Notes under the pieces: generated by a model
The model's input: the letters and a program-made list of their open reading frames with translations, nothing else
Databases searched by the model: none
What the model was told of the DNA's origin: nothing
Part shown: positions 1 to 9,225 of the stretch, piece by piece
Layout of the letters: each line of letters begins with the position of its first letter
Numbering within the stretch: position 1 is the first letter of the stretch
Made by a program: the position numbers and the translations under genes
Origin: Pseudobutyrivibrio sp. YE44
GTDB taxonomy: Bacteria > Bacillota > Clostridia > Lachnospirales > Lachnospiraceae
DNA length: 64,000 nucleotides
Direction: 5' to 3'
Assembly (NCBI RefSeq): GCF_900104335.1
Contig: NZ_FMXT01000002.1
Coordinates: 310,001 to 374,000 of the forward strand

Positions 1-1004
1 GAGTTGATTAGTCTTGGCTCTACGTTTATATAATCAGAAACGTAGCCTGAGTCACGATATTCCTCAAAGGCTTTTACTGCAGTCTTACCCATGCTGTCTG
101 CATCAAGAGTAACGGTGCTCTTTATAACCCCCTGCTGAATACCGGTGTATATAGCCTGAGACTCGTAGTTTCCAAACAAAAGCACCTGACCAACCTTATT
201 GTAATCAATCATTGATTGATAGAAGCTCTCTGTAGAAGTGGCATCCAAACATATTACAACTGGAGCCAGCTCATTCTTCATAAATAAATTCTGAATGTAT
301 TCTTCTGCTGCGAAAGCATTATTATCCTCAATTATTCTAATGTCAAACTCCAAAGGAGCATTTACAATATCCTCACCAGATAAGGCTTCCTGCATATTGT
401 TAACAAAGTTTCCCGCAACAGTCTCATTTATGGTGTTGTCCCCAATAACCATTACATGCTTTTGCTTTGTAATGTTGTCCATAAGAGATTTTGCGTAAAG
501 CTGTGCAATAGTATAGTTGTTTACACCAACAAAGCTGACACGTCTGCTGCCTGTTACATCATTTTCCAAAGTAATCACAGCTATTCCTTTTGAGGCTGCT
601 GAGTTAATGAGCTCCATAGTCTGAGGATTGTCATCCCCCTCCAAGAGAATGGCGTCACAACCAGACTCTATTGCCATCTCAAGAAGCTCTTCTTTGCTGT
701 AGTTTACGTCCACATTATCTGAGAGCAAATCCACATAGATGCCGTGGCTCTTTCCATATTCGTTGGCAGAATTGTAGACTCTCTGCCAGAAATCTGAATC
801 GTCATCTGATGAAATCATCACTACATAGGATTCGTACTGAGAATACTTAGCCTCACGAAGTAGATTGTTAGCCTCATTCATTCTTTGTCTAAAAAAGATA
901 AAGCTAATACATGTAGTTAAAAACATAAAAGCAACAGTGCATCCTGCTGCCACAACAAGAGCACTGCTGCTTTTTATTTTAATTTTATGCCCACCTAATT
1001 TCAT
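1..1004 (-). CDS. Sugar ABC-type substrate-binding protein (partial, 3' end cut by window)
   Basis: The frame is open from an ATG at 1004 to the left edge, so the C-terminus is missing. The N-terminus carries a short basic stretch and one hydrophobic segment (about residues 13-30: ALVVAAGCTVAFMFLTTC) acting as a signal or membrane anchor. The rest reads as a type 1 periplasmic-binding fold (Peripla_BP_4/ribose-binding type): a YVVMISSDDDSDFW opening strand, then CDAILLEGDD, VSFVGVNNY, VMVIGDN, and ATSTESFYQSM. The likely role is extracellular sugar capture or sensing. Preceded by GGGAG eight bases before the ATG. It lies 43 bp downstream of the next gene on the same strand, so the two may be co-transcribed. 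The transporter or kinase partner would lie left of the window. Confidence 0.75.
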   Translation of the reverse strand, partial: MKLGGHKIKIKSSSALVVAAGCTVAFMFLTTCISFIFFRQRMNEANNLLREAKYSQYESYVVMISSDDDSDFWQRVYNSANEYGKSHGIYVDLLSDNVDVNYSKEELLEMAIESGCDAILLEGDDNPQTMELINSAASKGIAVITLENDVTGSRRVSFVGVNNYTIAQLYAKSLMDNITKQKHVMVIGDNTINETVAGNFVNNMQEALSGEDIVNAPLEFDIRIIEDNNAFAAEEYIQNLFMKNELAPVVICLDATSTESFYQSMIDYNKVGQVLLFGNYESQAIYTGIQQGVIKSTVTLDADSMGKTAVKAFEEYRDSGYVSDYINVEPRLIN

Positions 1005-1047
1005 TTTAACATTATCTCCCAATTACATTAGGTTAATTATATTAGAA

Positions 1048-2181
1048 TTAGGTGGCGAAATCAACGTGTTGAACCCCTCCTGCATGACCATCTTTCTCAT
1101 GAAGGAAGATTCCGGATTTACGAATTTCCGCTGAGAGCTTTTGATCATCTCCTCGCTTCATCATATCAGTATCAATTCGTCCCAGGAAAATAGCTCCTAC
1201 ATCAGATTCCTTCAAGCCAAAGAGCTGACGTTCACCGTTTTCTGTAACTGTCATTATTCGGAGCTTTGCAAATACAGGATCGTTCTCATCAATCCATCCA
1301 TTGCCGTCTGAATCATACTCTGCCAGCTCTCCAAAACCATCTCCAGTTTTAGCTCCAAAGAGTTCCATGCCATCGTTAATCTCTCCATCTTCGTTTTTAT
1401 CCAGAGCAAGGAAACCAGAGCCTTTTCCAATATTATGAATATCATCCAGCTCTCCATCTCCATCTAAATCAAACAGGAAGGTCTGATCTGCAATTGAGGT
1501 TGGACAATCATCCAGATTAATCACCAGCGGGTCAATACAATGAATGTATTTTAGGCCCTCATATTCTTCACTAAACTCTTGGGTAAAGGATTCTGACATA
1601 GCAAAGCTGTAGTTAAAGCTTAGTCGCCTGCCATCAGCGGTTATGGCAGTACCTGTTGATGAAAACTCCACTGTTTGCTCCTCATGATAAAAGTATTCTG
1701 ACCTTACAGTTTGCATGTAAGTAGTGTTGGAGCCTAGTCCTCCTATAGTCTCTCCTTCACCACTATAATCCTCGCTACCATAGCCGAAGGTTTCCCTAAG
1801 CATTTGTCCCAGGGGGCTGTCCTCATCAATGTACCTACCTAGAAAAAACATTTTCAGCAGGTATTCCATGGTATGAAGTCTTACTTTTCTGTTTGCTGCA
1901 GCATTTAAGAGCGGATTTTCAGTGTCAACCTCCTTTACCTTTCCATTAGACCCTAAGGCATAATTTAGGGAAGATAGAAAGCCTTCTTCACCTATAGTGT
2001 TCTCCTTCTGGTCACCTTCTGCCCCAGCATCTTCTGCTTTTTCAATTTTGCTTCCATCCCCTAGAACCTGGATGTTTTCTAAATTGATAGCTGGTTTTGT
2101 TTCTGACTGAACAGTCAGCTTCATTTCTCTAGCGATGCTAGATTTCGAGGTCATAGAAACCTCAGAGTTTTGAATTACCAT
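1048..2181 (-). CDS. EF-hand/VCBS-like calcium-motif protein of unknown function
   Basis: A 377-residue protein without a signal peptide or membrane segment. The N-terminal 110 residues are polar and probably disordered. The central part is unassigned. The region around residues 235-310 holds three acidic loops of EF-hand/dockerin type (DLDGDGELDD, DKNEDGEINDGMELFG, DSDGNGWIDENDP). The arrangement (FLALDKNxDGxIxDGxELFG, then GFxELxxYDxDGNGWID) is one I associate with bacterial proteins annotated as VCBS-repeat or haemolysin-type calcium-binding. Calcium binding is inferred from the motifs. It might be exported by a non-Sec route, but the sequence does not show this. Its partner or pathway is unknown. 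Confidence 0.6.
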   Translation of the reverse strand: MVIQNSEVSMTSKSSIAREMKLTVQSETKPAINLENIQVLGDGSKIEKAEDAGAEGDQKENTIGEEGFLSSLNYALGSNGKVKEVDTENPLLNAAANRKVRLHTMEYLLKMFFLGRYIDEDSPLGQMLRETFGYGSEDYSGEGETIGGLGSNTTYMQTVRSEYFYHEEQTVEFSSTGTAITADGRRLSFNYSFAMSESFTQEFSEEYEGLKYIHCIDPLVINLDDCPTSIADQTFLFDLDGDGELDDIHNIGKGSGFLALDKNEDGEINDGMELFGAKTGDGFGELAEYDSDGNGWIDENDPVFAKLRIMTVTENGERQLFGLKESDVGAIFLGRIDTDMMKRGDDQKLSAEIRKSGIFLHEKDGHAGGVQHVDFAT

Positions 2182-2247
2182 GTGCTTTCCTCCTTTGAAA
2201 AACTAATAAAACATAATGGAAGAAAGTCCTTTTTCAAGCCATCATAG

Positions 2248-2280
2248 AAAAAACCAGGAAAACCCGCGGGCCTTCCTGGT
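2248..2280 (-). terminator. Rho-independent terminator of the glgP-CPBP unit
   Basis: Inverted repeat ACCAGGAA (2253-2260) / TTCCTGGT (2273-2280) around a GC-rich loop, followed on the minus strand by a T run (2248-2253). It lies 24 bases past the stop of the CPBP gene. Confidence 0.85.
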
Positions 2281-2303
2281 CTCTATGATAATCATCCGTG
2301 TAA

Positions 2304-3182
2304 TTATATATCGGAAAAAAACTGGCCATCCTTAACCACTGAAGAGCTGTTTCTCAATAAAATAATTGAGATGTAAGCTACCACAAGTGATGCAAGGCTG
2401 CACAAGAAAAATGTGATTAGATTGTCGCCTCCTGCCGGCAAGTCCATAACTCCAATCATGTTGTAAGCCATATGAATGACTATGGTAACAATCAGATTGT
2501 CATATAGATACATTATATATCCCAAGCCAAGGCCAAGAACAAAGGCATATACCCCCTGAAGCTTGTTCATATGGAAAGCTCCAAACAAAATGGCTTGAAC
2601 AAGGATTGCAAAATGTATTGGCATTACCTTTCTTGCGGCGAAGAAGGTAACACCTCTGAAGATAAACTCCTCACAGATTGGTCCAAGCAACACCGCATAA
2701 GCAATCATAATTGGTGAAATATGTTCAGCATCAAGTCCTGCTGCTTCTGTAAGGGCTTGATACTCCTCCAACCAAGCAGGAAAAGCTGAAGCTAAGGCAT
2801 TCATAAGATATACAGTCACATACTGCATAGAAACAATGAAAAGCACCATACCAAGTATCATTATTCCCCAGTTGTTCACCTGCATCTTCAAGCCTGCCAG
2901 CTTGCCATCTCTGTAGGTGTTTCGAAAGATTACAAGCATAAGTATGGCAGTAACCAAAGCATACATAAGTGATACCACCGCTATGCAATCTGCACTACTG
3001 TATTTGTGAACTACATCAAGCATAAAATCAGCATAGTCAGACTTTGTGGTAATAGAAAACTCTCTAACCATTACTAACTGCATCACAATAATAGCAACAG
3101 CAGTTTGAATTACCATCGCTAGAACTGTTGGAAGAAAAATCCATGGAATATGCTTGCGTCTATCTGTGTTTGTTTGATTCAT
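2304..3182 (-). CDS. CPBP-family intramembrane metalloprotease (CAAX/Abi type)
   Basis: A 292-residue polytopic membrane protein with roughly eight hydrophobic segments. The three CPBP/Abi signature motifs are present in order: EEFIFRG (EExxxR) near residue 170, FGAFHMN (FxxxH) near 203, and VIHMAYN near 240. These supply the glutamate and histidines of the proposed glutamic/metallo-protease site. The family includes prenyl-endopeptidase-like enzymes and bacteriocin self-immunity proteins; the substrate here is unknown. It starts 8 bp after the glgP stop and is followed by a strong terminator, so it is probably translated from the glgP transcript. No functional link to glycogen is evident. 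Confidence 0.8.
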   Translation of the reverse strand: MNQTNTDRRKHIPWIFLPTVLAMVIQTAVAIIVMQLVMVREFSITTKSDYADFMLDVVHKYSSADCIAVVSLMYALVTAILMLVIFRNTYRDGKLAGLKMQVNNWGIMILGMVLFIVSMQYVTVYLMNALASAFPAWLEEYQALTEAAGLDAEHISPIMIAYAVLLGPICEEFIFRGVTFFAARKVMPIHFAILVQAILFGAFHMNKLQGVYAFVLGLGLGYIMYLYDNLIVTIVIHMAYNMIGVMDLPAGGDNLITFFLCSLASLVVAYISIILLRNSSSVVKDGQFFSDI

Positions 3183-3190
3183 CTTGTGTC

Positions 3191-5647
3191 CTATCTTAAT
3201 ACCAGCTTATCTAAGTGCCAAATATCATCTACATATTCCTGAATAGTTCTGTCTGATGAGAACTTACCAACGTGAGCCACATTGTTAAGAGACATCTTAG
3301 CCCACTTCATCTTATCCTTGTAAGCCTCCTGAATCTTTTCATGAGTCTCACAATAAGAAGCAAAGTCCTTAAGAACGAAATATGTATCAGCTCTATCTGT
3401 ACACTGAGTATTTAATAATGAGTTGTAGATTGGTCTAAACAACTCTGGGTTGTCGATGCTATAGTAGCCATTAACCAGCTGAGAAAGCACCTTCTGAATG
3501 TGGTGATTGCTGTTCATGATGTCAACAGGGTTGTAGTCTCTGTTTCTCTCATGAGCAATAACCTCATCAGAACTCATGCCAAAGATAAAGATATCCTTGC
3601 CATCCAGCTCTTGGTACATCTCCACATTGGCACCATCCATAGTTCCAATGGTAACAGCACCGTTAAGCATAAATTTCATGTTACCTGTTCCTGATGCTTC
3701 CTTTGAAGCGGTAGAAATCTGTTCAGATACATCTGCTGCTGCAAAAATCCACTCAGCATTAGAAACACGGTAATCTTCAATAAAGACAACCTTCAGCTTG
3801 TTATCAATTGACTTGTCATTGTTGATAACAGCAGAAACGTTATTTATAAGCTTAATAATAAGCTTTGCATTTTCATATCCAGCAGAAGCCTTTGCACCAA
3901 AGATGAAGGTTGTTGGATAGAAATCCTTCTCTGGATGCTCTTTTATCTCGTTGTACAGATACATAACATGAAGGATGTTAAGTAACTGACGCTTGTACTC
4001 GTGCAAACGCTTTACCTGCACATCAAAGATAGAAGAAGGATCTACATTTACGTGGTTGTGCTCCCAAATGTATTTAGCCAAACGCTTTTTATTCTCGTGC
4101 TTGATTTCCATAAATTCCTTTAATGACTTTTCATCATCAAGGTATCTTTCAAGCTTTTTCATCTGGGAAAGATCTGTAATCCATCCACGTCCAATTCTTG
4201 AAATTACCCAGTCTGAAAGTCTGTAATTTCCGTGCATCAAGAATCGACGCTGAGTAATACCATTTGTCTTGTTGTTGAACTTTTCAGGATACATCTCGTA
4301 GAAATCGTGAAGGGAAACGTTCTTCAGGATTTCAGTATGAAGAGCCGCAACACCGTTTACACTATAGCTGGCTGCGATTGCCATATGAGCCATCTTAACC
4401 TGACCATCAGCAAGGATTGCCATACGATGAACTCTCTCATCATCTCCAGGGAACTTAGCCTTGATTTCCTCACAGAAGCGACGATTAATCTCTTCAACAA
4501 TCATGTATACACGTGGAAGAAGACCTTTGAAAATCTCCTCTGGCCACTTTTCAAGAGCCTCGGCCATGATTGTATGGTTGGTGTAAGCAACACAGTGAGT
4601 AGTAACCTCCCAAGCCTCGTCCCAACCAAGTCCATGCTCATCCATAAGAAGGCGCATAAGCTCAGCAACCGTAAGAGTTGGGTGCGTATCGTTCATCTGG
4701 AATACAACCTTTTCAGGCAAACGCATAATATCACTGTGATAGCGCAGATACTTTGCAATAGCACGCTGTAATGAAGCGGATACAAAGAAGTACTGCTGCT
4801 TTAAACGCAATTCCTTACCTTGAACATGATTATCATTAGGATAAAGAACCTCTGTAAGGTTACGAGCCAGGTTCATATCCTCAACTGCCTTGTCATAGTC
4901 ACCACGCTCAAAGGACGCAAGTCTAAAGACTTCCTTTGGCTTAGCATCCCAAATCATAAGGGTGTTAACCATACCATTATCGAAGCCTGTAATTGGCATA
5001 TCGTATGGTGTAGCAATTACAGAATTGTAGCCCTCGTGAATATATTTAGTAGAGCCATCTGGCTGATTCTCATAACGAACCCAGCCTCCAAACTTTACTT
5101 CAAATTCATACTCTGAACGCTCAAGCTCGAAAGGATAACGAGTCTGAAGCCAATCATCAGGAACCTCTTCCTGGAAGCCGTCGTTAATCTTTTGCTTGAA
5201 CATACCATAGTGATAACGAATGCCACATCCATAAGCTGGATATTGCAGGGTTGCCAAAGAATCCAAGAAGCAAGCCGCCAATCGTCCCAAACCACCATTA
5301 CCAAGGGCTGGGTCAGGCTCCTGATCCTCGATGAGATTAATATCTACATCAAGATCAGCAAGCGCATCCATGACCTCAGTGTAACCACGCATGTTGATCA
5401 TGTTGTTGCCTAACATACGTCCAATCAAAAACTCCATGGACATATAGTAAACGCACTTTGGATCCTGCTTCGTAAACTCCTTTTGAGTTGTAAGCCAGTT
5501 GTCAATAACCACGTCATTAACAACTTCGGAGCAAGCTCGATAAATCTCCTCCTCTGTGGCTTCCTCAAATTCCTTTCGGAACATGCTCTTCACACGGTCC
5601 TTAATTTCACGCTCAATTTCTTTAGTGCTTGGCATCTGCCTCTTCAT
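3191..5647 (-). CDS. glgP: Glycogen/starch/maltodextrin phosphorylase
   Basis: An 818-residue GT35 phosphorylase of typical full length. It releases glucose 1-phosphate from alpha-1,4-glucan ends with phosphate. The N-terminal region has the family segment YYMSMEFLIGRMLGNN followed by NGGLGRLAACFLDS. The C-terminal pyridoxal-phosphate segment EASGTGNMKFMLNGA places the cofactor lysine at about residue 658. The start is supported by a GGAGGGGG ribosome site 8 bases upstream. It heads a two-gene unit with the CPBP protease gene. Together with the pullulanase at 30220-32049 it suggests glycogen or maltodextrin storage and use. The upstream 300 bp carries unusual repeats described separately, which may affect its expression. 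Confidence 0.97.
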   Translation of the reverse strand: MKRQMPSTKEIEREIKDRVKSMFRKEFEEATEEEIYRACSEVVNDVVIDNWLTTQKEFTKQDPKCVYYMSMEFLIGRMLGNNMINMRGYTEVMDALADLDVDINLIEDQEPDPALGNGGLGRLAACFLDSLATLQYPAYGCGIRYHYGMFKQKINDGFQEEVPDDWLQTRYPFELERSEYEFEVKFGGWVRYENQPDGSTKYIHEGYNSVIATPYDMPITGFDNGMVNTLMIWDAKPKEVFRLASFERGDYDKAVEDMNLARNLTEVLYPNDNHVQGKELRLKQQYFFVSASLQRAIAKYLRYHSDIMRLPEKVVFQMNDTHPTLTVAELMRLLMDEHGLGWDEAWEVTTHCVAYTNHTIMAEALEKWPEEIFKGLLPRVYMIVEEINRRFCEEIKAKFPGDDERVHRMAILADGQVKMAHMAIAASYSVNGVAALHTEILKNVSLHDFYEMYPEKFNNKTNGITQRRFLMHGNYRLSDWVISRIGRGWITDLSQMKKLERYLDDEKSLKEFMEIKHENKKRLAKYIWEHNHVNVDPSSIFDVQVKRLHEYKRQLLNILHVMYLYNEIKEHPEKDFYPTTFIFGAKASAGYENAKLIIKLINNVSAVINNDKSIDNKLKVVFIEDYRVSNAEWIFAAADVSEQISTASKEASGTGNMKFMLNGAVTIGTMDGANVEMYQELDGKDIFIFGMSSDEVIAHERNRDYNPVDIMNSNHHIQKVLSQLVNGYYSIDNPELFRPIYNSLLNTQCTDRADTYFVLKDFASYCETHEKIQEAYKDKMKWAKMSLNNVAHVGKFSSDRTIQEYVDDIWHLDKLVLR

Positions 5648-5675
5648 ATCTCGTCCCCCTCCGTCTCGTTCACTC

Positions 5676-5695
5676 GCTGGTTACGTTCACAAGCC
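5676..5695. repeat. Short dispersed motif, copy 1 (glgP leader)
   Basis: A 20-bp stretch, GCTGGTTACGTTCACAAGCC, about 30 bases upstream of the glgP ATG. It resembles 17225-17244 (16 of 20 identical), which lies just upstream of the acyltransferase ATG on the same strand. The core also resembles the 38-bp tandem units at 5861-5974. Possibly one dispersed repeat family. Confidence 0.35.
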
Positions 5696-5782
5696 TTAGT
5701 GTCTCTCCGTTCAGCGTAGAATGCTTCACTTGAGAGACCTAAGAGCTTGTTACCTACCAGCTATTGTTAATCTGTTTAGATA

Positions 5783-5876
5783 GGCCGTAGTGGACAACCT
5801 CTGAGTGTTAGTTTTTGCAGAATATAGCGAAAGCGATTGCAAAAACTAATATCTCAGGATTGTACACGTAACGGCC
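5783..5876. repeat. 94-bp near-palindrome (long imperfect hairpin) between ileS and glgP
   Basis: Outer arms GGCCGT...CTCTGAG (from 5783) and CTCAG...ACGGCC (to 5876) pair with a few mismatches. The inner arms TTAGTTTTTGCA (5808-5819) and TGCAAAAACTAA (5838-5849) are perfect. The loop AGCGAAAGCG can form a further small stem. There is no adjacent T run, so a simple terminator is not supported. The 310-bp gap 5648-5957 holds no gene and consists mainly of this element and the adjacent tandem repeat. Confidence 0.75.
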
Positions 5877-5974
5877 GAGATAATACCTACGCATTACGGT
5901 TAGCCGTGACTAGCGAGATATTACCTACGTGTTACGGTTAACGTAACGGCCGAGCTATTACTTACGTGTTACCG
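5861..5974. repeat. Three tandem 38-bp imperfect repeats overlapping the ileS 3' end
   Basis: Units run 5861-5898, 5899-5936 and 5937-5974. Each contains GTTA/GTAC at the left, a CGGCCGAG or CTAGCGAG core, and TACCTACG or TACTTACG followed by a TTACG or TTACCG end. The third unit includes the ileS stop and the last five codons or so. Units differ from one another at several positions, so the duplication is not very recent. Confidence 0.75.
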
Positions 5975-8900
5975 ATAACGTTACTTTCTCGCCGTTGATG
6001 TTCCACTCTTTTACGTGGTCACCAGAAGTGCCCTCGAGGATTTCATCAGCAAGAACCTCGCCTGCGATTGCATCGCGGTTCTTAGCGAAGATTCCGTTGG
6101 CTTTCTCAGTTCCTGAGTAAGCTACGACGATGCGATCCATAACTTCGAAGTCTGCTTCCTTACGCATTGTCTGAATCTTAGATACGATTTCACGTACGAA
6201 GCCTTCCTCAAGAAGCTCTTCTGAAAGATTTGTATCGAGAACTACTGTTACGTAGTTGTCTCCATCTGCTACGAAGCCCTCTGTCTGAGCCATAGAGATA
6301 AGTAAGTCTTCCTCTGCAAGCTCGATAGATGCGTCAACCTCAGGCAATTTTAATACCCCATTTGCCTTAAGTTCTGCGTAAGCTGCATTGCCATCAAGAG
6401 ATGAAAGTGCCTTTTGAATTCCACCGAGGAACTTGCCATACTTAGGACCTACAGTACGAAGCTGTGGCTTAAATGAGTATGATGTGAATGATGAAACATC
6501 ATCTGTAAAGGTAGCCTTCTTAACGTTAAGCTCATCCTCGATGATTGAAACATACATCTCATCAAGCTCATGCTCAGCCTTGATGTACATCTGTCCGATT
6601 GGCTGACGGTTCTTGATGTTTGCTGTGTTACGGCATGCACGTCCGTGAACAACAATCTTGAGAAGCTCATCCATGTCTTCCTCAAGCTTCTTGTCAATGA
6701 ACTGCTCATTTACAACTGGGAAGTCGCAAAGATGGATAGACTCTGGTGCTGTCTTATCTACTGAGCGAACCATGTTCTGGTAGATTTCCTCTGTCATGAA
6801 TGGAATCATTGGTGCTGCTGCAAGAGCGATATCCTTAAGGCATGTATAAAGAGTCATGTAAGCATTAATCTTGTCCTGCTCCATTCCCTTTGCCCAGAAT
6901 CTGTCACGGCAACGACGAACATACCAGTTTGACATGTCATCTACGAACTCATCAAGAGCACGTGCTGCCTCTGGGATCTTGTATGAACCAAGGTTCTCAT
7001 CAACTGCCTTGATTGCTGAATTAAGACGAGAAAGAATCCACTTGTCCATAACTGCAAGCTTGCTAAAGTCAAGCTCGTACTTTGTAGAATCAAACTCATC
7101 AATATTTGCATATAAGATATAGAAAGCGTATGTATTCCAAAGTGTTCCAAGGAACTTTCTCTGGCCTTCCATAACTGCATTCTCACCAAATCTCTTTGGA
7201 ATCCATGGTGCTGAAGATGTGTAGAAGTACCATCTGATAGCATCTGCGCCCATCTTCTCAAGTGCGTCGAATGGATCTACAGCGTTACCCTTAGACTTAG
7301 ACATCTTCTGACCGTTCTCATCCTGAACGTGACCAAGTACGATAACGTTCTCATAAGGAGCCTTGTTGAAGAGAAGTGTTGACTCTGCCATAAGTGAGTA
7401 GAACCAACCACGAGTCTGGTCAACAGCCTCTGAAATGAACTTAGCAGGGAACTGCTGCTCAAAGACTTCCTTATTCTCGAATGGATAGTGATGCTGAGCG
7501 AATGGCATTGCACCTGAATCGAACCAGCAGTCAATAACCTCAGGTACACGCTTCATTGTGCCATTACACTCAGGACATGTACATGTAACCTCGTCGATAT
7601 ATGGACGGTGAAGCTCGATAGATTCTGCATCAGCGCGGCCTGAAAGCTCTGCAAGCTCCTTGCGGCTTCCGATTGAAATCTGCTTGCCACAGTCTGGGCA
7701 CTCCCAAATGTTAAGTGGAGTTCCCCAATATCTGTTACGTGAGATACCCCAATCCTGAACGTTCTCAAGCCAATCTCCGAAACGTCCCTTACCGATAGAA
7801 TCAGGAATCCAGTTTACAGTGTTGTTATTTTTAATCAGGTCATCCTTAACCTCTGTCATCTTGATGAACCATGATTCTCTAGCGTAGTAGATAAGTGGAG
7901 TATCGCATCTCCAGCAGTGTGGATACTCATGCTCAAACTTAGGTGCTTCGAAGAGCTGTCCCTTAGCATCCAAATCCTTAAGTACGTTTGGATCAGCATC
8001 CTTAACGAACTGACCAGCATAAGGTGTCTCTTCTGTAAGCTCACCCTTGCCATCTACGAACTGAACGAATGGAAGGTCATATTTACGTCCAACCTTTGCA
8101 TCGTCCTCACCAAATGCAGGAGCGATATGTACGATACCAGTACCATCTGACATTGTTACGTAGTCATCACATACTACGAAGTGTGCCTTCTTGTGCTGCT
8201 TTTCTGCTGCAACGCCTGCGCACTCGAAAAGTGGCTCATATTCCTTGTACTCAAGGTCTGTACCCTTGTAAGTCTCAAGAACTTCGTAAGCCTTAGCACC
8301 CTCTTCCTCAGCAAGCTTGCCAAGTACCTTGTCAGCAAGTGCCTCTGCAAGGATGTATGTGTAGCCATCAGCTGCCTTAACTCTGATATATGTCTCAACA
8401 GGGTTTACGCAAAGTGCAAGGTTTGATGGAAGTGTCCATGGTGTAGTTGTCCAAGCAAGGAAGTAAGCATCCTCTCCCTTGATTTTGAAACGAGCGATTG
8501 CTGAGCGCTCCTTAACTGTCTTGTAGCCCTGAGCAACCTCCTGTGCTGAAAGTGGAGTACCACAACGAGGACAATATGGAACGATTTTAAAGCCCTTGTA
8601 AAGAAGCTTCTTATCCCAGATTGTCTTAAGTGCCCACCACTCAGACTCGATGAAATTGTCATCGTAGGTAATGTAAGGATTGTCCATGTCTGCCCAGAAA
8701 CCAACTGTGCCAGAGAAGTCCTCCCACATTCCCTTGTATTTCCATACGGATTCCTTACATTGCTTAATGAAAGGCTCCATACCGTATTCTTCAATCTGTT
8801 CTTTTCCATTAAGACCAAGAAGCTTTTCAACCTCAAGCTCTACTGGAAGACCATGTGTATCCCAACCAGCCTTACGAGGAACGAACTTGCCCTTCATTGT

Positions 8901-9116
8901 CTGGTATCTAGGAATCATGTCCTTAATGGCACGAGTCTCAACATGACCAATGTGAGGCTTGCCGTTTGCTGTTGGAGGGCCATCATAGAATGTGTAGGTC
9001 TCTCCCTCTTTTCTAGAATCCATTGACTTCTGGAAGATATCGTTTTCCTCCCAGAACTTGAGCACTTGCTTTTCGCGCTCAACGAAATTTAAACTTGCGT
9101 CTACTTTGTTGTACAT
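5958..9116 (-). CDS. ileS: Isoleucyl-tRNA synthetase
   Basis: A 1052-residue class Ia synthetase that charges tRNA-Ile. The HIGH motif is at residues 55-58 within GPPTANGKPHIGHV, and the KMSKS loop (GQKMSKSKGNA) is near residue 600. The CP1 editing domain lies between them, with the TTTPWTLPSN segment. CxxC pairs occur around 510-550 (ECPDCGK and CTCPECNG). The length fits the long clostridial/archaeal-like IleS type. The start at 9116 gives the expected N-terminus. The final codons fall inside a 38-bp tandem repeat. No T-box leader is visible in the 109 bp upstream, which is unusual for a Firmicutes aminoacyl-tRNA synthetase gene. Confidence 0.97.
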   Translation of the reverse strand: MYNKVDASLNFVEREKQVLKFWEENDIFQKSMDSRKEGETYTFYDGPPTANGKPHIGHVETRAIKDMIPRYQTMKGKFVPRKAGWDTHGLPVELEVEKLLGLNGKEQIEEYGMEPFIKQCKESVWKYKGMWEDFSGTVGFWADMDNPYITYDDNFIESEWWALKTIWDKKLLYKGFKIVPYCPRCGTPLSAQEVAQGYKTVKERSAIARFKIKGEDAYFLAWTTTPWTLPSNLALCVNPVETYIRVKAADGYTYILAEALADKVLGKLAEEEGAKAYEVLETYKGTDLEYKEYEPLFECAGVAAEKQHKKAHFVVCDDYVTMSDGTGIVHIAPAFGEDDAKVGRKYDLPFVQFVDGKGELTEETPYAGQFVKDADPNVLKDLDAKGQLFEAPKFEHEYPHCWRCDTPLIYYARESWFIKMTEVKDDLIKNNNTVNWIPDSIGKGRFGDWLENVQDWGISRNRYWGTPLNIWECPDCGKQISIGSRKELAELSGRADAESIELHRPYIDEVTCTCPECNGTMKRVPEVIDCWFDSGAMPFAQHHYPFENKEVFEQQFPAKFISEAVDQTRGWFYSLMAESTLLFNKAPYENVIVLGHVQDENGQKMSKSKGNAVDPFDALEKMGADAIRWYFYTSSAPWIPKRFGENAVMEGQRKFLGTLWNTYAFYILYANIDEFDSTKYELDFSKLAVMDKWILSRLNSAIKAVDENLGSYKIPEAARALDEFVDDMSNWYVRRCRDRFWAKGMEQDKINAYMTLYTCLKDIALAAAPMIPFMTEEIYQNMVRSVDKTAPESIHLCDFPVVNEQFIDKKLEEDMDELLKIVVHGRACRNTANIKNRQPIGQMYIKAEHELDEMYVSIIEDELNVKKATFTDDVSSFTSYSFKPQLRTVGPKYGKFLGGIQKALSSLDGNAAYAELKANGVLKLPEVDASIELAEEDLLISMAQTEGFVADGDNYVTVVLDTNLSEELLEEGFVREIVSKIQTMRKEADFEVMDRIVVAYSGTEKANGIFAKNRDAIAGEVLADEILEGTSGDHVKEWNINGEKVTLSVTRK

Positions 9117-9182
9117 ATAAAGTAATTCCTTTCTATGAGGATATGCTTTCTCGTCACATATCCCTTCTCTTATTTTATATTG

Positions 9183-9212
9183 TAAAAACTCTGAAGCTGG
9201 TTAGACTTCAGA
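9183..9212 (-). terminator. Terminator downstream of the DUF4190-like gene
   Basis: Stem TCTGAAG (9190-9196) / CTTCAGA (9206-9212), followed on the minus strand by a short T run (9184-9188). It lies 14 bases past the stop at 9226, so ileS is probably transcribed from its own promoter in the remaining gap. Confidence 0.65.
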
Positions 9213-9225
9213 TTTCTAACCTAGA

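Noticed and set aside
4232-4771. 179-residue plus-strand frame inside glgP
   Set aside because: Antisense shadow of a highly conserved enzyme, lacking any start signal or family match.
5861-5974. CRISPR array in the tandem repeat
   Set aside because: There are only three units, directly abutting with no spacers, and no cas gene nearby. Plain tandem repeat.
9117-9225. T-box riboswitch upstream of ileS
   Set aside because: The gap is 109 bp, much shorter than a T-box, and no T-box core (AGGGUGGnACCGCG) is visible on the minus strand. It holds the terminator of the neighbouring gene instead.
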